This document shows positions 42,553 to 50,473 of a stretch of 64,000 nucleotides of DNA, in pieces (positions within the stretch are counted from its first letter, which is position 1; every line of letters starts with the position of its first letter). The stretch lies in the NCBI GenBank assembly GCA_014801535.1, contig JAAVEA010000020.1:1-64000 (forward strand), read 5' to 3'. Position numbers and translations under genes: made by a program. This stretch comes from Bacteroides sp. GTDB lineage: Bacteria; Bacteroidota; Bacteroidia; Bacteroidales; Muribaculaceae. The notes below the pieces were generated by a model. The model saw nothing but the letters and a program-made list of their open reading frames with translations. It did not search any database and was not told where the DNA came from.

Positions 42553-43299
42553 CTATTTTCTCTTTTTAGATGTGGTCGTTTTTTTGGGAGTCTCCTTCTT
42601 TGACACTGTTTTTCCGGCATTGTTTTTCTTTACTGCCGGAGTGGTTTTCTTGGTGACATTACGGGTGGGGAGTTTCACGCCTTGATTTTCGAGAAGTCCT
42701 GCCTGATATGCGGCATCAGGATAATTCTTATCACCGGCCATCTTGAAATATTTCAAAGCACGGGGAAGATCTTGTTGAACTCCGATCCCGTCGCGCAACA
42801 TAACTGCATAGCGGAATGCTCCCTCGGCACTTCCACGCTCCGCCGCTCTCCAATAATTTTCTGCCGCGACGCGGTTATCCTGGAGCACACCTTTCCCTTC
42901 CTGAAACTGACGGGCTATATTCAATAAGGCATCCATATGACCGTTACGGGCAGCTTTCCTGAACCAGTAGGCCGATTCTTCATAATTCTTTTTTGTGCCT
43001 ATGCCGTCGCGATAAAGTGTGCCTATGATATAATCCGCTTCTATGTTCCCTTCAACGGCAGCCTTGCCATACCATATCCATGCCTGTTTCACATCTTTTT
43101 TTACCCCGGTGCCTGTCTCATAGCATTTCCCGATGGTGAGCATGGCATCTCCATCTCCTTCTTTAGCTTTTGAGAGGTTGAATGTATAGTCATCAGGCGC
43201 AAGTCCGTAGCTTTCGGCCGTATTGTCCGCAAACAAACCGAAACCGAGGATTGCATATATCGAAGTTGCAAGTAATATTCTCTTTTTCATCTTAAGCAT
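42553..43299 (-). CDS. Secreted Sel1-repeat protein with a lysine-rich tail
   Basis: A 248-residue protein. A signal peptide (MKKRILLATSIYAILGFGLFA) is followed by four to five Sel1-like repeats (about residues 40-205) with the consensus A..LG..Y..G.GV..D...A..WY.KAA, which form a helical superhelix for protein contacts. The last 40 residues are a Lys/Thr-rich tail (TKKTTPAVKKN..., SKKRK). The ATG can be at 43299 or 43290. The partner is unknown. It lies between the DUF349 terminator and serB. Confidence 0.85.
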   Translation of the reverse strand: MLKMKKRILLATSIYAILGFGLFADNTAESYGLAPDDYTFNLSKAKEGDGDAMLTIGKCYETGTGVKKDVKQAWIWYGKAAVEGNIEADYIIGTLYRDGIGTKKNYEESAYWFRKAARNGHMDALLNIARQFQEGKGVLQDNRVAAENYWRAAERGSAEGAFRYAVMLRDGIGVQQDLPRALKYFKMAGDKNYPDAAYQAGLLENQGVKLPTRNVTKKTTPAVKKNNAGKTVSKKETPKKTTTSKKRK

Positions 43300-43313
43300 G
43301 ATATTTTCAATAA

Positions 43314-43339
43314 AAAAGACGGTCTTATGGCCGTCTTTT
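43314..43339 (-). terminator. Terminator of the DUF349 gene
   Basis: An 11-bp stem (AAAAGACGGTC / GGCCGTCTTTT, one T-G wobble) with a 4-base loop, 27 bp past the DUF349 stop codon, followed on the minus strand by TTATTG after a run of T. Confidence 0.75.
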
Positions 43340-43365
43340 CTATTTTATTTTGTATTTAATGATAA

Positions 43366-45231
43366 TTATTCTCCGGCTTCGAGAATGGCGATCTTCTCTT
43401 CAACCTGCTTCATTTCATCCTTGAGACGGTTAATCTTACGCTCCATCTCTTTGACCATTGAATTTCCTGCAGAAGATTTCACATTGAAGAAACCCATATT
43501 GTTTTCAATAGTCTTCATTTCATTTCGTTTAGCCTCAAGCACACGCACAAGACGATCACGCTCGCGATTGAGGTTCTGACCCTCGTTCTTGAGATTGGTG
43601 ACACGCTCCTGGAAATTATTCATACGCGCCTTTCTCTCCTTGCTGTCAAAAGCTCCGTAAAGTTCGTCGCAGATAGCACGGTATTCAGCATAAATCTTGT
43701 CTTTAAGACGGAAAGGAACGAATCCGGCTTCCTGCCATGCGGCCTGAAGTTCTTTTACACGGCCTATCACTTCACGACGATCTCCATCTTTGGGGAGCAT
43801 CTTAAGCTCTTCGATTATAGCACGTTTTTTCTCAAGGTTTGCGTTTTCCACTTCACGGCGGGCATTCTCCTGTTTCTTACGTTCGTCGAAGAAGTAATTG
43901 CAAGCTTTTTGGAAACGCTCCCAGATGCTGTCGCTGTATTTGCGCGGCACACTTCCGATCTTTTTCCATTCCGCCTGAAGCTTAACCACTTCAGCAGTGG
44001 CCTTACGTATATCTTCGGTCTCTTTCAGAGCCTCCGCTCTTTCACACAACTTGGTTTTCTTCTCAAGATTAGCGGCAAATTCATCTTTTGTCTTCTGGAA
44101 ATATTCTGTCTTGGCATTGAAGAATTTATCACATGCTTCGCGGAAACGGGTATAAAGAACCGTATTGCTCTTTCTCGGAGCGAAACCATATTCTCGCCAT
44201 TTCTTCTGAAGTTCGATAATCTTGTCGGTGGTGCTGTTCCACTCGTTGAAGCTATTGATTGCGTTCAGGTCGATAGCCTCGATCTCTTCGCAAATCTTTG
44301 TCTTGGCTTCTTCGTTAGCCAATTCGGCTTCCTTACGCTTCTCGAAATATTCCTGATGTCGCCGATTGATAACCGCGGAAGCGGCTTTGAACTCTTCCCA
44401 TATGGAGTCGCGCAGATCTTTAGCCACCGGGCCAATGTTGCGCCATTGTTCATGAATAGTCTGAAGGCTCCTGAACGCTGCGATCGGATCGGGGTTCTCC
44501 TCAAGTTTCTTAGCCTCATCTATCAATGATTTCTTAGCTTCGAGATTCTTCTTGAAATCAAGGTCACGAAGTTCCTTATTCATTTTAAGATGATCATAGA
44601 ACTGTTCGGTAACCATCTGGAACTGCTTCCAGATTTCGCTCTCAGCTGTAGGAGGAATCTCTTTTATCGCTTTGAAATCCTGCACAAGCTGCTGAAACTC
44701 GGGGAATCGGACATTGACATTATCAATGTCTTCCGTAATAGCTTTAAGCTGTTCGAGAATAGCGTTCTTCTTTTCAAGATTCTCTTTACGTTTCTCCTCA
44801 TCGGCGAGGATGAAAGCGGCACGCTTCTCCTTGAACTCGGAATATAATGCCTTGAACTCATTCTCTTTCTCATCCACCGGAGATGAGAATGCAGCCGGAT
44901 CATTCCCTTCGTCTATAAAAGCATTAAGCTGCTCGAGATTCTCTCTTGTCTTAATGTTGAAAAAAGCCTGCTTCAAGGCTGTCACCTCTTTATGGGCATC
45001 CATACGGTCGTTGGCAAGGATATCCTTTATCTCTGCAATGAGGCCATCCTTGTCAAGAGAATGGAATCTGCGTAAATCCTTGTTTTCATCTTTTTCATCC
45101 TCTACAGCATCAGCTACCTCCGCCAGATCAAGTGCGGGTGAGGTGGTTTCAACACATTCGTTAACTGCCTCATTTGAAACAGTGCAGGCGTTCGTGGTGT
45201 CAGACGACTCCACTTTTTCGAGATCGTTCAT
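43366..45231 (-). CDS. DUF349 repeat protein, coiled coil
   Basis: A 621-residue highly charged protein with about five DUF349 repeats of roughly 75 residues, each containing a W-[KR]-x(1,2)-G segment such as WRNIGPVAKDLRDSIWEEF, WREYGFAPRKSN and WKKIGSVPRKYSDSIWERF. The C-terminal about 70 residues are a heptad-rich coiled coil, and the N-terminal 60 are acidic. No enzyme motif was seen. Function is unknown, but the family is conserved in Bacteroidota. It has a well-formed promoter at 45345-45375. Confidence 0.87.
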   Translation of the reverse strand: MNDLEKVESSDTTNACTVSNEAVNECVETTSPALDLAEVADAVEDEKDENKDLRRFHSLDKDGLIAEIKDILANDRMDAHKEVTALKQAFFNIKTRENLEQLNAFIDEGNDPAAFSSPVDEKENEFKALYSEFKEKRAAFILADEEKRKENLEKKNAILEQLKAITEDIDNVNVRFPEFQQLVQDFKAIKEIPPTAESEIWKQFQMVTEQFYDHLKMNKELRDLDFKKNLEAKKSLIDEAKKLEENPDPIAAFRSLQTIHEQWRNIGPVAKDLRDSIWEEFKAASAVINRRHQEYFEKRKEAELANEEAKTKICEEIEAIDLNAINSFNEWNSTTDKIIELQKKWREYGFAPRKSNTVLYTRFREACDKFFNAKTEYFQKTKDEFAANLEKKTKLCERAEALKETEDIRKATAEVVKLQAEWKKIGSVPRKYSDSIWERFQKACNYFFDERKKQENARREVENANLEKKRAIIEELKMLPKDGDRREVIGRVKELQAAWQEAGFVPFRLKDKIYAEYRAICDELYGAFDSKERKARMNNFQERVTNLKNEGQNLNRERDRLVRVLEAKRNEMKTIENNMGFFNVKSSAGNSMVKEMERKINRLKDEMKQVEEKIAILEAGE

Positions 45232-45344
45232 ATAGGTTCAATTCATTTTTCAGTCGAAACTGAGTGAGTTCTTTCCGCTGAGGTTTCCCCCGCTCTTTAC
45301 ATTCCGCAGAATCCGATTTACAATTCTGCTGAACTTTTCGGCTT

Positions 45345-45375
45345 CAAATATACAAATAATTTATTTCCCGACAAA
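45345..45375 (-). promoter_or_regulatory. Promoter of the DUF349 gene
   Basis: On the minus strand a -33 TTTG (45372-45375) and a -7 TATATTTG (45345-45352) are separated by 19 bp, the expected Bacteroidota spacing. It lies 114 bp upstream of the ATG. Confidence 0.75.
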
Positions 45376-45422
45376 AAATCGGCTTATATTTATGAAGTTG
45401 AAGTTCTTAAATCTATTTTATT

Positions 45423-46241
45423 TTATTTCTCAACTTCCATTGAGATCACGCGTATATCTTCCACAGGGCGGTCATCACGGCCGGTAGCGGAGTTCTGGAT
45501 TTTTTCTACCACATCCATCCCCTCCAATACTTCTCCGAACACCGTATACTGTCCGTCAAGATGAGGAGTTCCGCCTACTGTGGTGTAGGCTTTTACAATA
45601 TCTTGCGGAAGATCTACAGATACATTTGCTTCTGTCTCTTTTATAAGTTCCTGACGTAAAGATTCGAGACCTTCTTTGTCACCTGCTGCCTGAAGCTCCT
45701 TAATCTTGTCGCTGTTTTTCCTGACGAGCGAGTTGAAATAATCCTGAAGCTTGGCTCCAGCACTTTGACGAGCCATCATCTCAACATCAGACTCTGAATA
45801 TTTATTCCCTGTCACAATATAGAATTGAGATCCTGAGCTCCGGCGTTCCGGATTCACATTGTCACCGGTGCGTGCCGCAGCGAGAGCGCCGTATTTATGG
45901 AAATGTTTCGGATACAGAATCTCCGCCTCAAGCGTATACCCTGTGCTTCCCGACCCGAGACGGGCGCCCGGGGCAGCCGTCTTTGAATCAGGATCACCGG
46001 TCTGAACCATAAAATCTTTTATTACACGGTGAAAAAGCACTCCATTATAAAAACCATCGTTCACGAGTTTCAGAAAATTATCTCTGTGGGCCGGTGTGTC
46101 ATCATAAAGCTTTACCTTTATATCTCCAAGAGTTGTCTTGATATCCACAACCGGTCCTGATGGTATCGTATCTTCTGCCATAATTTTTTGTTGAAATAGC
46201 GCAGCTATCAGCAGCAGCGCAGCTATAAATTTTAATTTCAT
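45423..46241 (-). CDS. Secreted cyclophilin-type peptidyl-prolyl isomerase
   Basis: A 272-residue protein with an N-terminal signal peptide (LKFIAALLLIAALFQQKIMA) and a cyclophilin fold. Catalytic features include FHRVIKDFMVQTGDP (Arg and Phe of the active site) and SGSQFYIV. An insertion of about 80 residues (from NKYSESDVEMMARQ to LPQDIVKAYTTVGG) interrupts the fold before VFGEVLEGMDVV. The insertion is a helical, charged stretch often seen in Bacteroidales cyclophilins. The protein likely folds substrates in the periplasm. Confidence 0.92.
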   Translation of the reverse strand: MKLKFIAALLLIAALFQQKIMAEDTIPSGPVVDIKTTLGDIKVKLYDDTPAHRDNFLKLVNDGFYNGVLFHRVIKDFMVQTGDPDSKTAAPGARLGSGSTGYTLEAEILYPKHFHKYGALAAARTGDNVNPERRSSGSQFYIVTGNKYSESDVEMMARQSAGAKLQDYFNSLVRKNSDKIKELQAAGDKEGLESLRQELIKETEANVSVDLPQDIVKAYTTVGGTPHLDGQYTVFGEVLEGMDVVEKIQNSATGRDDRPVEDIRVISMEVEK

Positions 46242-46274
46242 ATTCTTTCCCCTTTAATGTATGCAGATAATTGC

Positions 46275-46637
46275 TTACATAGCTTCTCCTTCAGAATATA
46301 TCCTTTTATAGATTCTTCTGAAATTGTCATCGGAAGCACGAAGTTCCTCCACATGATCCTTATAATCCGTCCCCCATATCCCTTCGAGAAGCGATCCGAT
46401 ATATCTGCGGTCGCGGTCACGCTCAATGGCACCCTCTATCAGCGGAGTCAGCCAGCGGTCGAATTTCTCACGATCCACGGCTGAAAGATAGCGCGCCGTG
46501 CTGGCAAGGAATTGTCCGGAACTGTCTGCCATTCTCAACTTGCAGATCAGCTCACCCATTTCGGGCTCGCAGGTTTCGACGTTATCCACGATATACTCAT
46601 ATATCGACATCCCCTCCTGTTCTTTATCTGTATCCAT
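46275..46637 (-). CDS. Conserved-looking hypothetical protein, 120 residues
   Basis: I do not recognise this gene. It is acidic, soluble and helix-rich, with no signal peptide or motif that I can identify (for example MSIYEYIVDNVE, LSAVDREKFDRWL, IEGAIERDRDRRYIGSLL). A promoter box at 46736-46743 and the codon-friendly frame argue that it is real. It is 33 bp upstream of the cyclophilin gene and probably cotranscribed. A stretch GIWGTDYKDHVEEL near the C-terminus may help in family searches. Confidence 0.6.
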   Translation of the reverse strand: MDTDKEQEGMSIYEYIVDNVETCEPEMGELICKLRMADSSGQFLASTARYLSAVDREKFDRWLTPLIEGAIERDRDRRYIGSLLEGIWGTDYKDHVEELRASDDNFRRIYKRIYSEGEAM

Positions 46638-46735
46638 TAGTTATCTTTCTTTTAGAGAAGAGTGCTGATTGCGTCATAAAGCACGCATTTTACGGTTTTT
46701 CACGTTTCTCTCCCCGTTATTTTAAAGTTGAAGCA

Positions 46736-46743
46736 CAAATTTA
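46736..46743 (-). promoter_or_regulatory. -7 promoter box of the 120-residue gene
   Basis: The minus strand reads TAAATTTG, an exact TAnnTTTG match, 99 bp upstream of the ATG. A divergent -7 box lies 13 bp away on the other strand. Confidence 0.5.
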
Positions 46744-46756
46744 CGAAAATTATTTT

Positions 46757-46764
46757 TAATTTTG
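46757..46764 (+). promoter_or_regulatory. -7 promoter box of the cytidylate kinase-like gene
   Basis: TAATTTTG matches TAnnTTTG and lies 97 bp before the ATG. It is back-to-back with the minus-strand box at 46736-46743, so the two RNA polymerase sites must overlap. Confidence 0.55.
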
Positions 46765-46860
46765 TAGATGATTGACACAGTTTTTACTGTCAACCCCTAT
46801 AAATGAAGTTTCCAAAACTGTTTCAAGTTTCTTTTTCTATATAACACATCATTTCTCCAA

Positions 46861-47502
46861 ATGGATAAATTCATAATAGTCATCGGACGTCAGTTCGGCT
46901 GCGGAGGACGTAAGATAGGCCGTAAGATTGCAGAAGCCTTCGGCATCCCTTACTACGACAAGACTCTTCTTTCTAAAGCGGCCGAAGAGTTTGGGATAGA
47001 CTCTGAAATTTTCAGTGCCGCCGATGAAAAAAGACCCTCTTTCCTTAGAAATTTTTTAGGCCTCAGCTGCGGCACATCGAATTCCCCTTGTGCTCCGGGG
47101 GCAATCTCTCACTTAGGACCGGGGTCTTTAGCCCCGGAATCCCTCTATAACGCTCAGTCGGAAGTGATACGCTCAATATGTAAGAAAGGGAGCTGCGTCA
47201 TTGTAGGACGCACTGCCGATTATGTGATGCGTCACGAACCGGGATTAATTTCAATCTTCATCCAGGCTCCGATCGAACACAGGGCCAAGGAGATTGTGGC
47301 ACGCAACGACGCAGCCGATGAACACAGCGCAACCTCCTTGGCTAAAAAACATGACAAAGCGCGTGAAAGCTATTACAATTATTTCACCAATCGCTCGTGG
47401 GGGACGGCAGAAAACTATCATCTCTGTTTTGACTCCTCTCGATTTGATGCCGACGCAATCATAGCTCTGCTTAAATCATATATCGATTCTCAAAAGGATT
47501 GA
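46861..47502 (+). CDS. Cytidylate kinase-like protein
   Basis: A 213-residue P-loop protein of the cytidylate kinase-like family. The N-terminal IIVIGRQFGCGGRKIGRKIAEAFGIPYYDK replaces the classic P-loop GxxGxGK[ST] with GRQFGCGGRK, which is typical of this divergent family. CVIVGRTADYVM and RAKEIVARND follow. Substrate is not established. Residues about 69-93 (SCGTSNSPCAPGAISHLGPG...) form a non-conserved loop encoded by a GC-rich, hairpin-prone stretch. It stands alone with its own promoter box. Confidence 0.8.
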   Translation: MDKFIIVIGRQFGCGGRKIGRKIAEAFGIPYYDKTLLSKAAEEFGIDSEIFSAADEKRPSFLRNFLGLSCGTSNSPCAPGAISHLGPGSLAPESLYNAQSEVIRSICKKGSCVIVGRTADYVMRHEPGLISIFIQAPIEHRAKEIVARNDAADEHSATSLAKKHDKARESYYNYFTNRSWGTAENYHLCFDSSRFDADAIIALLKSYIDSQKD

Positions 47503-47589
47503 CCCGTTACCACCCCGTTCCTCAATATTTGAACGGGATCTTAAACTTTTTCTCATCTTTCAGCCTTTTATTATAAAAAGCTCAAGATT

Positions 47590-48363
47590 ATGAAAAAGAC
47601 GTTATTTTTTATCTGCTATGTGGTTGGCATGTTGATCGGAGTGATGTTGCTTATTTTCAACTATGAAACCATGAACCGCGATCAGACTCTGCTAAGATAT
47701 GCCATGCTGGCGACCGGTGTGATATTCATTATACCGGGTGTTTTTCAACTTATCGCCTCGCTCAGTCCCAAAAAAGATGAGAACGGGAATATTCTCCCTC
47801 GTAAATGGTATTCCACGGTCATAGCCGTGATTGCTCTGCTTTGGGGCATCTATATATTGATTATGCCATTGGGATATGACGGAAGTCTGCGCATCACACT
47901 TGGAGTGTCTCTTGTGCTTGCGGGTGTTGCTCAGGCCGCCTGGATTGTCAGAACGGCCGAATCTACTTTCCTCAGATTTCTTGTCCCTTCGGTCACGGTT
48001 GCGGTAGGAGTGCTTGTTTGCATATTATTCAACAACTATCCTCAGAATGGGAAGGGAGATCAGATTGCGGCAATCATTTCCGGCATTATGCTCCTCATAT
48101 GGGGTGTGAACGGGTTTATGTCTCTTCGATCCAAGAGAGTTGTGGCGGCAGCCGACAAAGCAGCTAAGATTGAGCGCAAGGCTGAGAAGGAAGAGCGCAA
48201 AGCTTTGAAGGAACAAGCCAAGGAACAGAAAAAGGAAACTGTCGAAAATGCATCTGAGGCAACGGACGCAGGCACAAAAGATAGCTCGGAAGAGAAGACT
48301 GAGCACTCCTCAGAACCGGAGTCTGAACCAAAACCCGAAGACACAGATAAAACCGAACCATAA
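47590..48363 (+). CDS. DUF308/HdeD-like membrane protein with acidic-basic tail
   Basis: A 257-residue protein with about six hydrophobic segments arranged as three DUF308 pairs (residues 5-25, 36-60, 77-95, 101-120, 128-145, 155-175). The last 75 residues are a charged low-complexity tail, first Lys/Glu-rich (KAEKEERKALKEQAKEQ) and then Glu/Ser/Pro-rich. HdeD homologs are acid-stress membrane proteins in enterics, but that role cannot be assumed here. It lies between the kinase-like gene and rnpB. Confidence 0.7.
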   Translation: MKKTLFFICYVVGMLIGVMLLIFNYETMNRDQTLLRYAMLATGVIFIIPGVFQLIASLSPKKDENGNILPRKWYSTVIAVIALLWGIYILIMPLGYDGSLRITLGVSLVLAGVAQAAWIVRTAESTFLRFLVPSVTVAVGVLVCILFNNYPQNGKGDQIAAIISGIMLLIWGVNGFMSLRSKRVVAAADKAAKIERKAEKEERKALKEQAKEQKKETVENASEATDAGTKDSSEEKTEHSSEPESEPKPEDTDKTEP

Positions 48364-48371
48364 AGATTACA

Positions 48372-48403
48372 TTTGTATAACCGGATTTTAATCATTAATT
48401 TTG
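48372..48403 (+). promoter_or_regulatory. Promoter of rnpB
   Basis: A -33 TTTG (48372-48375) and a -7 TAATTTTG (48396-48403) spaced by 20 bp. The predicted start is within a few bases of the P1 helix of RNase P RNA. Confidence 0.85.
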
Positions 48404-48406
48404 CAT

Positions 48407-48777
48407 TGCAGAAATGAGGTCTGTCGCTGCGTGATTAAATCACGGAGAGGAAAGTCCGGGCAACACAGAGCACCGCACATCCTAACGGGAAGCCGGCGGC
48501 AACGTCGGGGCAAGTGTGACAGAAAATAACCGCCTCCTTTATGGGAATCATTCCCGGAGGTAAGGGTGAAAAGGCGGGGTAAGAGCCCACCGGCTCCGGT
48601 GGCGACATCGGAGGCCGCACATCCTGCGGGTTGCAAGGCCAAATATACCGGCAGCGAAGGATTGCTCGTCCATTGCCGGGGGGTAGGCTGCTCCAACCGT
48701 CGGGAGACCGACGGTGTAGATAAATGACAGACTCCGGCCTGTGGCCGGAACATAACCCGGCTTATATCTTTTCTGCA
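48407..48777 (+). ncRNA. rnpB: RNase P RNA (bacterial class A)
   Basis: The catalytic RNA that trims tRNA 5' leaders. The conserved core GAGAGGAAAGTCCGGGC is at about 48453-48470, ACAGAAAATAACCGCC at about 48521, the AGGGTGAAAAGGCGGGGTAAGAGCCCACCGG region at about 48560-48597, and the 3' GATAAATGACAGA and AACCCGGCTTA at about 48718-48764. The ends pair as P1: TGCAGAAA (48407-48414) with TTTCTGCA (48770-48777). The length of about 370 bases is normal. It has a clear promoter and terminator. Confidence 0.96.
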
Positions 48778-48787
48778 TTCTTACTTG

Positions 48788-48828
48788 ACGGATTCAGATC
48801 GCTTCAACTTTTAGCTATCTGAATCCGT
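48788..48828 (+). terminator. Terminator of rnpB
   Basis: A 16-bp stem with one mismatch (ACGGATTCAGATcGCT / AGCTaTCTGAATCCGT) and a 9-base loop begins 10 bp after the RNA and is followed by TATTATT. The rest of 48829-48961 shows no gene. Confidence 0.75.
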
Positions 48829-48961
48829 TATTATTAGTAAGTATTCAAAACTTAACGTATGCTCTTTCCGCTCTGCAACCAAATTGTCTGAAAAATAAGC
48901 ACGCATATCGTATAAATTAATTTTGAACACTTGCTTATCTTGATTTTATTCCACTGTAACT

Positions 48962-50377
48962 ATGAGCAAAAACACTGAAAACACACCCAAAGCCAAGAAA
49001 GAGGGCTTTATTATACGATGGTATAATAAGATATATACTTTTGTGATATATTGCATCTCCGGCGTATGGAAAGATCCGAGAAAAACTTTCAAGGTTAGAT
49101 TTATCAAGACAGTCAATCTCTCGGTAAATTCCTTTCTCGACCGCGGGCTGCAGATAAGATCAATGGCACTCACCTATTACACGGTTCTGTCGTTGGTTCC
49201 GGCGCTGGCTCTTTTAGTAGCTATCGGCCGTGGATTTGGAATGAGCGATACAATGCAGGGGGAGCTTTACAATATGTTCCCGTCGCAGTCGAAAGTGATC
49301 TCTACATGCATGAAGTTTGTCGATTCATATCTCAACGAGGCTACTCAGGGAGTATTTGTAGGTGTCGGTATCGTGATGTTGCTTTGGACCATCATCTCTC
49401 TTCTTTCATATATTGAAGATGCCTTCAACACAATATGGGATGTTAAGGAAGGACGGACTTTCTACCAGAAACTTACCGACTACATTGCCATATGTCTTAT
49501 TATTCCGGTTCTGATGCTATGCTCTTCAGGTGTGAATATTTTCATGTCGACAACTATTCAGGAAAAACTTAATCTACCTTTCCTGAGTGCGGGTGTGAAT
49601 CTGATATTGGAAATGGCACCACTCGTTTTGGCCTGGTTGGCTTTCACCTTCTCTTATTATCTGATACCTACTACCAAGGTGGAATTGAAATATGCGATGA
49701 TAGCAGGGGCGGTGTCGGCTATCTGTTTCGAGGTGCTTCAGATGCTTTTCGTAAACGGACAGATATATGTATCTAAATATAATGCCATATACGGTTCCTT
49801 CTCGTTCCTACCGTTGATGCTCGTATGGCTTCAGTTCTCATGGATGATACTTCTGGCAGGCTGTGTTCTCGCCTACTCTCTTCAGAATGTGTTCACATTT
49901 AATTTCCTCGGTGATGTGGGTCAGGTATCAAACCGCAGCTGGCATTCGATGGGTCTGATCACAATGTGTGTTATCGTAAAGAGATTTATAAAAGAGGAAG
50001 AGCCTCTTTCGAATCAGGATATTGCGGTGCGCTATAATCTTCCTGTCCGTATCGTGAACCGTGTGGTGGCAAAACTTTTGCAGGCCAAATTAATTTATGA
50101 AGTGAAAATAGACAATACCAATATAGGCCTCTCCCCCGCCTTAGAAGTGTCGGAACTTACATTAGGACGTTTTTATCGTGAATTTGATTCGGCGGGGGAA
50201 AACAATATCATTCCTGACTTCAACCTTATATATGCGGATATGTTGAAACTGCTCCGTCCGCTTTCCCAACAATCCTACGAAGACTATAATCAGGTAATGC
50301 TGAAAGATATTCCTCTCCCCTCTCCTGAACAAATCCATAAGATGCTGCTTAAGGAGGAAGAGGATGATAATAATTGA
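48962..50377 (+). CDS. YihY/BrkB family inner-membrane protein
   Basis: A 471-residue protein. The YihY domain (about residues 60-320) has six hydrophobic segments and the family signature MALTYYTVLSLVPALALLVAI, plus LVWLQFSWMILLAGCVLAY. A C-terminal about 130-residue soluble part (EEEPLSNQDIAVRYNLPVRIVNRVVAKLLQAKLI) looks like a winged-helix domain. The transport role proposed for BrkB is not established. It converges on the GH57 gene. Confidence 0.88.
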   Translation: MSKNTENTPKAKKEGFIIRWYNKIYTFVIYCISGVWKDPRKTFKVRFIKTVNLSVNSFLDRGLQIRSMALTYYTVLSLVPALALLVAIGRGFGMSDTMQGELYNMFPSQSKVISTCMKFVDSYLNEATQGVFVGVGIVMLLWTIISLLSYIEDAFNTIWDVKEGRTFYQKLTDYIAICLIIPVLMLCSSGVNIFMSTTIQEKLNLPFLSAGVNLILEMAPLVLAWLAFTFSYYLIPTTKVELKYAMIAGAVSAICFEVLQMLFVNGQIYVSKYNAIYGSFSFLPLMLVWLQFSWMILLAGCVLAYSLQNVFTFNFLGDVGQVSNRSWHSMGLITMCVIVKRFIKEEEPLSNQDIAVRYNLPVRIVNRVVAKLLQAKLIYEVKIDNTNIGLSPALEVSELTLGRFYREFDSAGENNIIPDFNLIYADMLKLLRPLSQQSYEDYNQVMLKDIPLPSPEQIHKMLLKEEEDDNN

Positions 50378-50417
50378 TTCTCCGATAGGTCTGTTATTAC
50401 TTATAAAAATGAAAAAT

Positions 50418-50447
50418 AGAGGATGCAACTTCATTGTTGCATCCTCT
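50418..50447. terminator. Terminator between convergent YihY and GH57 genes
   Basis: A perfect 12-bp stem (AGAGGATGCAAC / GTTGCATCCTCT) with a 6-base loop, 41 bp after the YihY stop and 27 bp after the GH57 stop. Flanking runs of T and A allow use in both directions. Confidence 0.8.
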
Positions 50448-50473
50448 ACTCGTTTTACATTACCTTATTGAAT

